From a bacterium (lineage in GTDB: Bacteria > Pseudomonadota > Gammaproteobacteria > Burkholderiales > Thiobacteraceae), in the NCBI GenBank assembly GCA_027438535.1, contig DAIAMA010000040.1, positions 1-8,681 of the forward strand: 8,681 bases of DNA, written 5' to 3'. This document shows, piece after piece, positions 1-6,293 of the stretch. The notes under the pieces are model-generated. The model was not told the DNA's origin. It did not search any database and worked only from the letters and a program-made list of their open reading frames with translations. The first letter of the stretch is position 1. Each line of letters opens with the position of its first letter. The position numbers and the translations under genes are program-made.

Positions 1-165
1 CGAGGAAACGACGAAGGCCGGCCCCTTGAGGCCCAAATAGCGTTGCACGAAATCCGCAAGAGAATACGTATTCTGCGTCTGCGCATAATGGAAGTCCGGC
101 GGCAGCGCGCCGGTTTGCGGATCGCGGCGGCGATAAGCCAATTCGGTTTGGATGCGGGTGGAGGG
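1..165 (-). pseudogene. N-terminally truncated beta-ketoacyl-ACP synthase fragment (APE-cluster type), continuing past the left edge
   Basis: Reading the minus strand from 165 down to 1 gives 55 uninterrupted codons. They include QTELAYRRRDP, LPPDFHYAQTQNTYSLADF and LGLKGPAFVVSS. From memory this is the stretch of aryl-polyene ketosynthases (ApeO/ApeC-like, FabF fold) just before the catalytic Cys loop (normally ACSSS), which would lie beyond the left edge. The family usually has about 100 further residues before this point, ending in a GTSTSGI-like motif. Here an in-frame TGA (minus strand, 168-166) precedes the fragment, there is no plausible start codon, and the fabG gene occupies the DNA that should encode the N-terminus. 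The piece therefore looks like a broken gene or a rearrangement junction rather than a divergent intact gene. An assembly chimera is possible. Family assignment is fairly sure; the cause of truncation is inference. Confidence 0.7.
160..165 (+). promoter_or_regulatory. Ribosome binding site of the fabG-type gene
   Basis: GGAGGG lies 5 bases before the ATG at 171 and fixes that start. It sits directly beside the truncated ketosynthase fragment, so the breakpoint probably lies just to its left. The start reads ATGA, so a former upstream gene could have ended at TGA 172-174 in a 4-base overlap, as is common in APE operons; that is inference. I see no convincing promoter in 1-160. Confidence 0.65.
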
Positions 166-170
166 TCAAC

Positions 171-890
171 ATGAAACGAGCCTTGGTCACAGGCGGTAGC
201 GGGACGATAGGCGCGGCCATCTGCCGCAAACTGGCAGCCGACGGTTGTCATGTTTATGTGCATGCCAATACGCATTTGGAACAAGCGCAGCGGATTGCCG
301 CGGAAATTCTGGCGAGCGGCGGTTCCGCCACCGCGGTTGCCTTCGATGTGGCGAACCACGAGCACACCGGCGCGGCGCTGCAAGTTTTGCTGGCCGACGG
401 CCCGATTCAAATCGTGGTGAATAACGCCGGCATTCACGACGATGCAGTGATGCCCGGCATGCGTCTCGGCCAGTGGACGCGCGTCATCGATGTTTCGCTC
501 AATGGTTTTTTTCATGTCACGCAGCCGCTGCTGATGCCGATGATCGCCACGCGCTGGGGGCGCATCGTGAATCTTTCCTCGGTCGCGGCTTTGGCCGGCA
601 ATCGCGGGCAGGCCAATTATGCTGCCGCCAAGGCGGGCTTGCATGGCGCGACCAAATCCCTGGCGCTGGAACTCGCCAGCCGCGGCATTACCGTCAATGC
701 CGTCGCCCCCGGCATTATTGCTTCCGCCATGACCGAAGGCGTGTTCGACAAGGAAACGATAGAGCGCATGGTGCCGATGAAACGCGCCGGCAAGCCGGAA
801 GAAGTGGCCGATCTGGTGAGCTTCATCGTGTCGGAGCGGGCGGCGTATATTTCCGGGCAGATCATCTCCGTCAACGGCGCGATGATTTGA
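171..890 (+). CDS. fabG: 3-oxoacyl-ACP reductase, FabG-type SDR (aryl-polyene cluster type)
   Basis: This is a 239-residue classical short-chain dehydrogenase/reductase that should reduce 3-ketoacyl-ACP to 3-hydroxyacyl-ACP with NADPH in the cytosol. The cofactor motif TGGSGTIG is at residues 8-15, NNAG at 84-87, and the catalytic set is N111, S137, Y150 and K154 (in YAAAK). Length and C-terminus (SVNGAMI) fit FabG. It starts at ATG 171 behind a strong Shine-Dalgarno sequence. The neighbouring ketosynthase fragment and the family 2 glycosyltransferase suggest it belongs to an aryl-polyene pigment locus (ApeQ-like) rather than being the housekeeping FabG; that is inference from context. Its stop is 4 bases from the stop of the convergent glycosyltransferase. 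Oddities are the broken gene immediately upstream on the other strand and the absence of a visible promoter, so expression is uncertain. Confidence 0.9.
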   Translation: MKRALVTGGSGTIGAAICRKLAADGCHVYVHANTHLEQAQRIAAEILASGGSATAVAFDVANHEHTGAALQVLLADGPIQIVVNNAGIHDDAVMPGMRLGQWTRVIDVSLNGFFHVTQPLLMPMIATRWGRIVNLSSVAALAGNRGQANYAAAKAGLHGATKSLALELASRGITVNAVAPGIIASAMTEGVFDKETIERMVPMKRAGKPEEVADLVSFIVSERAAYISGQIISVNGAMI

Positions 891-894
891 TTGC

Positions 895-1653
895 CTACCG
901 CGCGAGCTTTCGCCGCACCAACAGCGGCAGCCGCAATACGAATCCAAAAAACAATCGCGTGTGCATCCAGATGAGCAGGGCGTTGTCGCGCAGATAGTTG
1001 AAGTGCGAAACGCCGCCTTCTTCGGGTAGCAAATATTTCACCGGCGCCGCCACATTGACCGGGCGTATGCCGCGCCAGCAAAGCCGCACGGCGGCCTCCG
1101 GATCGAAGTCGAAGCGGCGCATCCAGCGCTGTTCGCGCATCACGGCTTGCAGCGGGGCAATCGGGTAAACGCGAAACCCGTAGAGCGAATCGCCGATACC
1201 CTGCCACAAGGTTTCCAGATTTGCCCACCAATTGGAAATTTTTCGCCCGCCCACGCGCAATGCCGGCGCGCTGGCATCGAACACCGGGCGCCCCAGAATC
1301 ATCGCATCCGGATTGGCCTGCGACATGGCCATGAATTCGGGAATCTTATGCGCCGGATGCTGCCCGTCGGCATCCATGGTCAACGCATGGGTGAAGCCCG
1401 CGTCTGCCGCCGCAAGCAAGCCGTGCAGTACCGCCGCGCCTTTGCCCTGATTGCGCGGCAGCAGCAAGACTCTCAGCCCCGGGTCGGCATCGGCCATGCT
1501 TTGGAGTGTTGCGCCGGTGCCGTCGGTACTGCCATCCACCACCACCCACACCGGCTGCCAAAAGCGCCGCGCTTCGCGCACGGTGGTGAAAACCGCCGGC
1601 CCGGTGTTGTAGCTGGGAATGAGGACGAGATGCGAGGTCGAAGTGAGGGTCAT
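895..1653 (-). CDS. Family 2 glycosyltransferase, aryl-polyene cluster type
   Basis: This 252-residue GT-A fold glycosyltransferase resembles dolichol-phosphate mannosyltransferase-like members of family 2. The N-terminal strand and loop VLIPSYNTG are at about 10-18, VVVDGSTDGT at 37-46, NQGKG at 68-72, and the metal/nucleotide-binding DADGQH at 94-99. The C-terminal half has FDFDPEAAVRLCWRG (181-195), then EEGGVSHFNYLRDN (211-224) and a basic hydrophobic tail. From memory this C-terminal pattern is typical of glycosyltransferases in APE/xanthomonadin clusters. It should move a sugar or similar group from an activated donor onto a lipid-linked or polyene acceptor at the inner membrane; the substrate cannot be read from the sequence. 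The ATG at 1653 has no clear Shine-Dalgarno sequence. A repeat element (1678-1737) lies 24 bases upstream and contains a TAAAAT that could act as a -10 box, without a good -35. Confidence 0.88.
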   Translation of the reverse strand: MTLTSTSHLVLIPSYNTGPAVFTTVREARRFWQPVWVVVDGSTDGTGATLQSMADADPGLRVLLLPRNQGKGAAVLHGLLAAADAGFTHALTMDADGQHPAHKIPEFMAMSQANPDAMILGRPVFDASAPALRVGGRKISNWWANLETLWQGIGDSLYGFRVYPIAPLQAVMREQRWMRRFDFDPEAAVRLCWRGIRPVNVAAPVKYLLPEEGGVSHFNYLRDNALLIWMHTRLFFGFVLRLPLLVRRKLAR

Positions 1654-1677
1654 GCTGTGCGTCTTGCGCTGGAATCT

Positions 1678-1737
1678 TTTAGCCGTATTTTACCTTGCTT
1701 GAGCATCGTGCGCCGGCTGGCCGCGATCGTGGCTTAG
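1678..1737. repeat. Dispersed ~60-bp intergenic repeat, copy A
   Basis: The stretch starts TTTAGCCGTATTTT and ends ATCGTGGCTTAG. It aligns with 4281-4339 at about 46 of 60 positions by hand, including a perfect 14-base start and shared TGCGC, GGCCGC and ATCGTG blocks. The ends are imperfectly inverted (TTTAGCC versus GGCTTAG), as in REP-like or miniature inverted-repeat elements. It lies between the end of the GGDEF-EAL gene and the start of the glycosyltransferase gene. I do not recognise it as a named family. Most mismatches are transitions. Confidence 0.7.
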
Positions 1738-1750
1738 GGAACAATGAGCG

Positions 1751-1767
1751 AGGCGCAGTAAACGCCT
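1751..1767 (-). terminator. Weak hairpin after the GGDEF-EAL gene
   Basis: AGGCG (1751-1755) and CGCCT (1763-1767) form a 5-bp stem with a 7-base loop, 16 bases beyond the stop of the minus-strand GGDEF-EAL gene. No T-run follows on the minus strand, so it is a poor intrinsic terminator. It is recorded as the only candidate in the spacer. Confidence 0.2.
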
Positions 1768-1782
1768 ATGTCAAGATGAGGG

Positions 1783-4161
1783 TCAAACGGTATTACGCCG
1801 TATGTTGGCAGCGCTTCGGATGGGTTGCAGCGCGTAACAGGGATTCTCTTGCAATAATTTTTCGAACGCAGCCGGGGATACCGGTTTACTCATCCAGTAT
1901 CCTTGGCCGTAGTGGCATCCCAATTCACGCAGCATTTCGAAATGTTCGCCGGTCTCGATGCCTTCGGCGACACAGCGTTTTTCGAGGGCCTCGGCCAGCG
2001 CCAGCACGGTGCGGACAATGGCCGAATCATCGGCATCGTCGGTGATACCCTGCACGAACGAGCGGTCGATTTTGATGATGTCGGCGGGGATGCGTTTCAA
2101 ATAACTTAGCGAGGAATAGCCCGTGCCGAAATCGTCGATGGCGATTTGGATGCCGATGGCCTTCAATTTGCCCAAGACTTGAATACTGGCTTCGGGATTC
2201 AGCATGGCGGCGCTCTCGGTGATCTCCAATTCGATTTGGGCGGGCGCCAATCCGGTTTCCGATAAGATACGCTCGATTTTGGGCACGAGTGCCGGGTCTT
2301 GAAACTGCCGGGTAGATAAGTTGATGGCGACATGCATATCGAACCCTTGCGCCAGCCATGCTTTCGCTTGCAGGCAGCTCGTTTTGATCACCCATTCTCC
2401 AAGCGCGATAATGAGGCCGGATTCTTCGGCGAAAGGGATGAATTCGGCCGGATTGCGCAAGCCGCGTACAGGATCGAGCCAGCGCACCAGCGCTTCCGCG
2501 CCAACGATGCGGCCGGTGGGCAGATCGACCAGGGGCTGATAGTGCAAAACGAATTCCTGACATTCCAGCGCGCGCTGAAAATCGCGCTGCAATTGCAGGC
2601 GTTGGTGGATTTTTTCTCCCATGTCCGCCGAGTAAAAGGTAAAACAGCCGCCGCCTTGATGCTTGGCGTGGTGCATGGCGGTATTCGCGTTGCTAAGCAA
2701 GCTGCCGCTGTCTGTACCATGGCCGGGGAATAAACAAATGCCGATGCTGGCGGATGCCATGACTTCGCGCGCTTCCAAGGGATAGGGGGCATGGAACACG
2801 TCGACCAGGCGTTGTGCCACGATCTCGCTCACTTCCGCGCCGCAGTCCGGGATCAGCACCAGAAATTCGTCGCCGCCCAGGCGCGCCAAAATGTCTCCGT
2901 CGCGCAGGATCGGTTTCACGCGCAATGCGACTTGCTGCAGCAGCAGGTCGCCGTTGGCATGGCCCAAGCTGTCGTTGACATCTTTAAATTTGTCTAGCCC
3001 GAGGTAGAACAACGCCAGTTGCTTTTGGGTGCGGCGCAGCCGCGCGATTTCCATCGCGATCAACTCATCCGCCGCGATGCGATTGGGTAAACCCGTGAGC
3101 AGGTCTTTGCGCGATTCGGCGAGCAATTCGCGGGTATGCTGCCGTTCCCTGCAAGCCAGCCGGTAAGCAATAATGACGATCACACCCAAATAAACAAGGA
3201 AGCTCAATAAGATGGGATAGTTATTCGCCCACCAGCGCGACAGCAGCAGACCCTTGGGCACGGCAACGTAAGCAGCCATGTCGGCATTGGGGAGGCGGGT
3301 ATAGGCGCCGACCCAAGCGCTGTTGCTGGCGCCGTCTTTGTCCTCGAAGTTGCCGGCGATCTTGCCCACATTAGCGTTTATGGTCCGTGCCAGCGCACCC
3401 GTGCGCGGATTGCGGAAGAGCGCATCGGGATCGGTAATGGGCCAGATCAATTGAATGCCGCCGTCGTTGCGTATCAAGCCCACCTGGCTACCGGGCAGCA
3501 ATGGTAAGTCCGACCACAGCCAGCCGGCGCTTTCGATGGGGATGTCGCCTTGAATCACGAATAGCGGATTGTCATGCGCATCCCGCACCACGTGGCGAAA
3601 CGGAAAGTGCCAGCGCGCGAGCCCCATGCCGTATTGATTGGGCCCGATGTTGTACGAATAAGTCGTGTTCATGTCGAACAATAGGGCGTGGAAGTAATCC
3701 GGATGACGGCGCAAATCGGGCAAGGGCGCGCCGGGCGCCACAGCGGTATCGAGAAGCATGGCGCCATTGGGATTGATCAGTGCCATGGCTGCGATTTCCG
3801 GATGGGCGGATTGAAATTGGAGCAGCGTGGCGCGCGCGGCTTCCGGATGATGCAGCACGTCCTTTTTTTTCAGCAACAGGCCGAGCAACTCCATGCCGGT
3901 GCCGATATTGTCGAATACGGCCTGACTGCTCTTGGCGGCAAAGCCGGTTTGAATGCTCAGGTTTCTCTGGATGTCCCGGTTTTCTTGCTTCCAGCTCGTG
4001 TACCCGAAAATGAGCAGCATGAATAAGCCGATGACAATAAATCCGCCCAGCAACTTGCGCAACAATTGAGCGAAAGGCGTTCTTGCATCTAGGGAGGTAG
4101 GCGCAAGCGCTTGGAAAGCCCGGTGATTTGTAGTCAGACGCGTCGACAAAGAAGTTACCAA
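1783..4161 (-). CDS. Membrane sensor c-di-GMP enzyme, periplasmic sensor + GGDEF + EAL
   Basis: This 792-residue protein is a hybrid diguanylate cyclase/phosphodiesterase. A first membrane helix lies at about 39-54, a periplasmic region at about 57-315 (likely PDC/dCache-like, assigned by layout) and a second helix at about 316-336. The GGDEF domain begins at DLLTGLPNR (353-361). Its active site GGDEF is at 429-433, and an inhibitory I-site RDGD is at 420-423 with the usual 5-residue spacing. The EAL domain follows with E556-A557-L558, N614, E646, D676-D677 (DDFGTGYSSL), K697 and E736, and then QGY at 753-755. Both domains therefore look catalytically competent; the net direction cannot be deduced. 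The start is uncertain. The frame is closed upstream by TAA, TTG at 4161 has no clear ribosome site, and the first in-frame ATG (residue 48) falls inside the first helix. The gene is flanked by two related repeats. Confidence 0.92.
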   Translation of the reverse strand: MVTSLSTRLTTNHRAFQALAPTSLDARTPFAQLLRKLLGGFIVIGLFMLLIFGYTSWKQENRDIQRNLSIQTGFAAKSSQAVFDNIGTGMELLGLLLKKKDVLHHPEAARATLLQFQSAHPEIAAMALINPNGAMLLDTAVAPGAPLPDLRRHPDYFHALLFDMNTTYSYNIGPNQYGMGLARWHFPFRHVVRDAHDNPLFVIQGDIPIESAGWLWSDLPLLPGSQVGLIRNDGGIQLIWPITDPDALFRNPRTGALARTINANVGKIAGNFEDKDGASNSAWVGAYTRLPNADMAAYVAVPKGLLLSRWWANNYPILLSFLVYLGVIVIIAYRLACRERQHTRELLAESRKDLLTGLPNRIAADELIAMEIARLRRTQKQLALFYLGLDKFKDVNDSLGHANGDLLLQQVALRVKPILRDGDILARLGGDEFLVLIPDCGAEVSEIVAQRLVDVFHAPYPLEAREVMASASIGICLFPGHGTDSGSLLSNANTAMHHAKHQGGGCFTFYSADMGEKIHQRLQLQRDFQRALECQEFVLHYQPLVDLPTGRIVGAEALVRWLDPVRGLRNPAEFIPFAEESGLIIALGEWVIKTSCLQAKAWLAQGFDMHVAINLSTRQFQDPALVPKIERILSETGLAPAQIELEITESAAMLNPEASIQVLGKLKAIGIQIAIDDFGTGYSSLSYLKRIPADIIKIDRSFVQGITDDADDSAIVRTVLALAEALEKRCVAEGIETGEHFEMLRELGCHYGQGYWMSKPVSPAAFEKLLQENPCYALQPIRSAANIRRNTV

Positions 4162-4181
4162 TGCATTGTCATGTTAAATTG

Positions 4182-4225
4182 TTACACCGTGGGTGCGCCG
4201 CACTGTGTGAAACTTTCACCGTGGG
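4182..4225. repeat. 12-bp direct repeat pair TTWCACCGTGGG
   Basis: TTACACCGTGGG (4182-4193) and TTTCACCGTGGG (4214-4225) differ at one base and are spaced exactly 32 bases apart, close to three helical turns. The second copy overlaps the inverted half-sites beside the TATAAT box. The arrangement fits a regulator binding on one face of the helix between the divergent GGDEF-EAL and lolC genes; that function is inference. Confidence 0.45.
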
Positions 4226-4234
4226 CCGGTGAAA
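4207..4234. promoter_or_regulatory. Operator-like palindrome cluster between the GGDEF-EAL gene and lolC
   Basis: Three related half-sites alternate in orientation. GTGAAA-C-TTTCAC (4207-4219) is a perfect inverted repeat with 6-bp arms. TTTCACC (4214-4220), gtgggcc, GGTGAAA (4228-4234) is a perfect inverted repeat with 7-bp arms and a 7-base spacer. The right arm touches the TATAAT at 4235-4240. This geometry suits a dimeric regulator overlapping a promoter. I do not recognise the regulator. A transcript hairpin is an alternative reading. Confidence 0.45.
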
Positions 4235-4240
4235 TATAAT
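4235..4240 (+). promoter_or_regulatory. Consensus -10 box TATAAT, plus strand
   Basis: TATAAT is a perfect sigma-70 -10 match pointing toward lolC. Upstream hexamers at 15-17 bases are poor -35 matches (for example CTTTCA at 4213-4218), so activity may need an activator or may be absent. A start near 4247 would give lolC a leader of about 130 bases that includes repeat copy B. Confidence 0.35.
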
Positions 4241-4246
4241 GTGGCT

Positions 4247-4276
4247 TTGCCCCGGTATTGTCGGCATGGCTATGAT
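4247..4276 (+). promoter_or_regulatory. Candidate sigma-70 promoter for lolC
   Basis: TTGCCC (4247-4252) and TATGAT (4271-4276) are separated by 18 bases, a reasonable sigma-70 layout. Transcription would start at about 4283, at the left end of repeat copy B, and give a leader of about 95 bases. This is pattern matching only. Confidence 0.35.
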
Positions 4277-4280
4277 TTTC

Positions 4281-4339
4281 TTTAGCCGTATTTTGCCTTC
4301 CCAAGCGTTATGCGCTGACCGGCCGCTATCGTGACTAAG
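4281..4339. repeat. Dispersed ~60-bp intergenic repeat, copy B
   Basis: This copy, TTTAGCCGTATTTT to ATCGTGACTAAG, matches 1678-1737 in the same orientation at about 77% by hand alignment. Its ends are imperfectly inverted (TTTAGCC versus GACTAAG), and it contains a small hairpin AGCG-ttatg-CGCT at about 4303-4315. It sits 39 bases upstream of the lolC start and 119 bases upstream of the GGDEF-EAL start. With copy A it brackets the GGDEF-EAL gene as a direct repeat. No open frame is shared by the two copies, so it is not a coding duplication. Confidence 0.7.
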
Positions 4340-4378
4340 CCGCTTATGGCACACTAGCTCCTTTTTAAGAAATTCGCC

Positions 4379-5623
4379 GTGCGCCCCTACGAACTGCTGA
4401 TCGGTCTGCGTTATACCCGCGCCAAGCGCCGCAATCACTTCATCTCTTTCATTTCGCTGATTTCCATCGCGGGCATCGCGCTCGGCATCGTGGTGCTGAT
4501 CGTGGTGCTGTCGGTGATGAACGGTTTTCAGAATGAGTTGCGCACGCGCATTCTCGGCGTGGCCTCGCATGTGGAAATCAGCCAATTCGATGGCACGCTC
4601 GCCGATTGGCCGGCGGTGGCGGCGGCGGCCAAGCGCAATCCGGAAGTGGTGGCCGCCGCGCCCTATATCATGGCCCAAGGGCTGCTGTCGCACGACCAAG
4701 GCGTACAGGGCGCGGTGATACGCGGCATTTTGCCGGCGCAAGAAAAGCAAGTGGTGGATTTTGAAAAACATATGAAGCGCGGGCGATTGGAGGATTTACA
4801 TCCGGGCGAGTTCGGCATCATCCTCGGCATTGATCTGGCGCGCGCCTTGAATGCGAGCATAGGCAACAAAGTCACGGTGATCGCGCCGCAAGGGCAGGTG
4901 ACACCGGCCGGGATATTGCCGCGCTTGAAGCAATTCACCGTGGTGGGCGTGTTCGAGGTTGGCATGAGCGTGTACGACTCGGGACTGGCACTGGTGGATA
5001 TGGACGACGCGGCGAAGCTCTACCATATGCAAGGCAAAGTGTCGGGCGTGCGCTTGAAGGTGAAGGATATCTACCGCGCGCCGCAAGTCGCGCGCGAACT
5101 GGCGGCGAGCTTGCCGGGCGATTATTTCGTGCGCGACTGGACCATGCAGAACGTCAATTTCTTCCGCGCGGTGCAGATGGAAAAAACCGTGATGTTCGTC
5201 ATCATGTTCTTCATCGTGGCGGTGGCGGCATTCAATATCGTCTCCACGCTGGTGATGGTGGTGACCGACAAGCAGGCGGATATCGCGATTTTGCGTACCT
5301 TGGGCGCTTCGCCCGGCAGCATCATGAAAATCTTCATCGTGCAGGGAACGGTGATCGGCGCCTTCGGCACACTGCTCGGCGTGGCGGGCGGCGTGCTGCT
5401 CGCGTCGAATATCGATGTGGTGGTGCCGTTCATCGAACATGTGTTCGGCATTCATTTCCTGGCCAAGGATGTGTACTACATTAGCGAACTGCCGTCCCAT
5501 GTCGAGGCGTCGGATGTGATCGCGATCGCCACGGTATCGTTCCTGCTGTCGCTGCTGGCGACTTTGTATCCGTCGTGGCGCGCTTCCAAAACCAACCCGG
5601 CCGAGGCGCTGCGGTATGAGTGA
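4379..5623 (+). CDS. lolC: Lipoprotein-releasing ABC transporter permease (LolC/E family)
   Basis: This 414-residue inner-membrane protein is the permease of the Lol system, which extracts outer-membrane lipoproteins from the inner membrane and hands them to the chaperone LolA. The layout is the family standard: an N-terminal motif [21 protein letters not shown], helix 1 at about 21-47, a large periplasmic domain at about 48-268, and helices at about 269-295, 317-345 and 376-398. [20 protein letters not shown] (about 174-193) matches the LolC Hook region that recruits Lol[16 protein letters not shown] (297-311) is the cytoplasmic coupling segment. The start is GTG at 4379 with only a weak ribosome site. 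The stop overlaps the lolD start by 8 bases, implying translational coupling. No second permease lies beside lolD, so it may act as a homodimer of the LolF type (known from Neisseria and Francisella); that is inference. Confidence 0.93.
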   Translation: MRPYELLIGLRYTRAKRRNHFISFISLISIAGIALGIVVLIVVLSVMNGFQNELRTRILGVASHVEISQFDGTLADWPAVAAAAKRNPEVVAAAPYIMAQGLLSHDQGVQGAVIRGILPAQEKQVVDFEKHMKRGRLEDLHPGEFGIILGIDLARALNASIGNKVTVIAPQGQVTPAGILPRLKQFTVVGVFEVGMSVYDSGLALVDMDDAAKLYHMQGKVSGVRLKVKDIYRAPQVARELAASLPGDYFVRDWTMQNVNFFRAVQMEKTVMFVIMFFIVAVAAFNIVSTLVMVVTDKQADIAILRTLGASPGSIMKIFIVQGTVIGAFGTLLGVAGGVLLASNIDVVVPFIEHVFGIHFLAKDVYYISELPSHVEASDVIAIATVSFLLSLLATLYPSWRASKTNPAEALRYE

Positions 5624-6293
5624 CACGCCGGTGATCGCCTGCCAAGGCCTCAAAAAAACCTTCAGCCAGGGCGAGCTCGAGGTACCGGTATTGCTGGGCG
5701 TGGATCTGGCCGTCGCGCGCGGCGAGCGCATCGCTATCGTCGGCGCTTCCGGCTCCGGCAAAAGCACGCTGTTGCATCTGCTGGGCGGGCTGGATGCCGC
5801 GACCGCGGGCAAGGTGCAGATTCTCGGGCGCGATATTCAAAGCTTGCCGGAAGAAGCGCGCGGACAATTGCGCAATCAGTCGCTCGGCTTCATCTACCAG
5901 TTCCATCATTTGCTGCACGAATTCACCGCGCTGGAAAATGTCGCCATGCCTTTGTTGATCCGGCGTGTCTCCGATGCGCAAGCCTACGATCAAGCGCGCG
6001 CGATGCTCACGCAAGTGGGCCTCGGCCATCGTTTGGCGCATAAGCCGGGCGAGCTTTCCGGCGGCGAGCGGCAACGCGCGGCGGTGGCACGCGCCTTGGT
6101 CACGCGTCCGGCCTGTGTGCTGGCGGACGAACCCACCGGCAATCTGGACCGGCACACGGCGGAAGCGGTGTTCGATTTGATGCTGGAGTTGAATAGCACG
6201 CTCGGCACGAGTTTCATCATCGTGACCCACGATACGACGCTGGCGGCGAAAACCCAGCGCGTGCTGCATCTCGTGGATGGCGTGTTGCGCTAG
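5616..6293 (+). CDS. lolD: Lipoprotein-releasing ABC transporter ATPase LolD
   Basis: This 225-residue cytoplasmic ABC ATPase powers lipoprotein release by the Lol permease. The Walker A motif GASGSGKST is at 43-51 and the Q-loop Q95 is followed by [14 protein letters not shown] (96-109), a sequence characteristic of LolD. The ABC signature LSGGERQR is at 147-154, Walker B ends in LADEP (169-173, catalytic E172), the D-loop is NLD (176-178), and the switch histidine is H205. Length is normal. The ATG lies inside the end of lolC (sequence ATGAGTGA), with GAGG 9 bases upstream. The stop TAG (6291-6293) overlaps the stop of the convergent DUF2062 gene in the tetramer CTAG, so there is no room for a dedicated terminator between them. 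Confidence 0.96.
   Translation: MSDTPVIACQGLKKTFSQGELEVPVLLGVDLAVARGERIAIVGASGSGKSTLLHLLGGLDAATAGKVQILGRDIQSLPEEARGQLRNQSLGFIYQFHHLLHEFTALENVAMPLLIRRVSDAQAYDQARAMLTQVGLGHRLAHKPGELSGGERQRAAVARALVTRPACVLADEPTGNLDRHTAEAVFDLMLELNSTLGTSFIIVTHDTTLAAKTQRVLHLVDGVLR

Noticed and set aside
617..1231. Minus-strand frame spanning the fabG end and the glycosyltransferase end
   Set aside because: It overlaps both conserved genes in the wrong frame and has no recognisable domain.
4796..5812. Long minus-strand open frame opposite lolC and lolD
   Set aside because: Its product is His/Arg/Ala-rich with no recognisable motif, and lolC on the plus strand is fully conserved. It is a GC-driven shadow.
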